Shown one piece after another: positions 63,805-64,000 of a stretch of 64,000 nt of DNA. This stretch comes from Microbacterium halimionae (GTDB taxonomy: Bacteria; Actinomycetota; Actinomycetes; Actinomycetales; Microbacteriaceae), in NCBI RefSeq assembly GCF_011761265.1, contig NZ_JAAOZB010000002.1, positions 372,001 through 436,000 of the forward strand, read 5' to 3'. The position numbers and the translations under genes were made by a program. The notes beneath the pieces were generated by a model. It was given only the letters and a program-made list of their open reading frames with translations. It had not been told where the DNA came from and ran no database searches. Position 1 is the stretch's first letter, and the number at the start of each line of letters is the position of its first letter.

Positions 63805-64000
63805 ATGCGCACTGCAGAATATGCCGCACCTGAACGCGTGCTGCTGCACATTAGCGACACTCACCTGCGGGCACCCGGGCCGCAACTCTTCGGCTCTCTC
63901 GACGGTGCAGCTCAGCTAACGAAAGCCTTGAACGCAATTACGGCCTCGGGCGCAGCGCCGGATGCTGTGGTGTTCACCGGTGACCTTGTAGATCTCGGCG
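63805..64000 (+). CDS. Metallophosphoesterase (calcineurin-like), 3' partial
   Basis: The ATG follows AGGAG with 5-base spacing. The 65 visible codons read MRTAEYAAPERVLLHISDTHL, then VFTGDLVDLG: motifs DxH and GDxx of calcineurin-like phosphoesterases. The DTH-L spacing and length to GDL suit CpdA-type cyclic-nucleotide phosphodiesterases. The window ends inside the gene. Confidence 0.85.
   Translation, partial: MRTAEYAAPERVLLHISDTHLRAPGPQLFGSLDGAAQLTKALNAITASGAAPDAVVFTGDLVDLG

Overview
This 64 kb window is chromosomal DNA from a high-GC Gram-positive bacterium, most likely a member of the Microbacteriaceae. Pointers are the GC-rich third codon positions, a DUF222/HNH 13E12-type nuclease gene, a class Ib ribonucleotide reductase cluster (nrdHIEF), a luciferase-like (LLM) flavin oxidoreductase, an actinobacterial-type protein O-mannosyltransferase and a DUF445/EI24/SixA complement. 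I saw no rRNA, tRNA, CRISPR array, integrase or complete insertion sequence. Names rest on reading protein motifs, not on database searches.

Positions 1-10777 are accessory in character. A large secreted LamG-type protein (5' end outside the window) abuts a 2,320-residue secreted RHS/YD-repeat protein. That protein ends in a HINT self-cleavage domain followed by a ~115-residue GIY-YIG-like nuclease tip. A small Imm26-like gene starts 2 bp downstream and is the probable immunity gene. About 500 bp of non-coding debris follows, with a possible IS3-type transposase remnant and then a bidirectional terminator. From 10.8 to 16.6 kb come a flotillin, a Pro/Thr-stalked lipoprotein, the DUF222/HNH gene and a YbaK-type deacylase.

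Positions 16.6-18.8 kb hold hxlA-hxlB (ribulose monophosphate formaldehyde pathway), divergent from a one-protein HATPase-LuxR regulator, with two palindromes between them. A tight minus-strand operon follows (acyl-CoA dehydrogenase, DUF445, gamma-glutamylcyclotransferase-like, SixA), then DUF389 and MFS proteins. nrdHIEF (24.8-28.6 kb) is preceded by two NrdR-like boxes 32 bp apart and by a cluster of DnaA-box-like 9-mers. A minus-strand membrane/methyltransferase operon includes a 50-residue protein. A ClpC-type ATPase gene has HspR-like operators.

At 34-38 kb, an LLM oxidoreductase and a DoxX-like protein are followed by gntR-acdS (ACC deaminase) and a second DoxX-like paralogue. Next come a NYN/LOTUS protein with a Gfo/Idh/MocA oxidoreductase, and an M20 peptidase. 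A pentose module (lacI, araD, ChvE-type binding protein, double ATPase, permease; 41.7-47.7 kb) has ATGTGA/TCACAT operators before both lacI and araD. A marR-nmrA pair with a clean operator faces a truncated leader-like frame.

The last 14 kb is mostly housekeeping: HrpA helicase, protein mannosyltransferase, rsmI, metG, tatD (with a long palindrome inside its coding sequence), a sugar porter, rsmA, and the start of a metallophosphoesterase gene cut by the window end. The most novel-looking items are the RHS-HINT-nuclease/immunity pair, the hxl regulator with its palindromes, the acdS neighbourhood with duplicated DoxX-like genes, and two long palindromic elements, one of them inside tatD.
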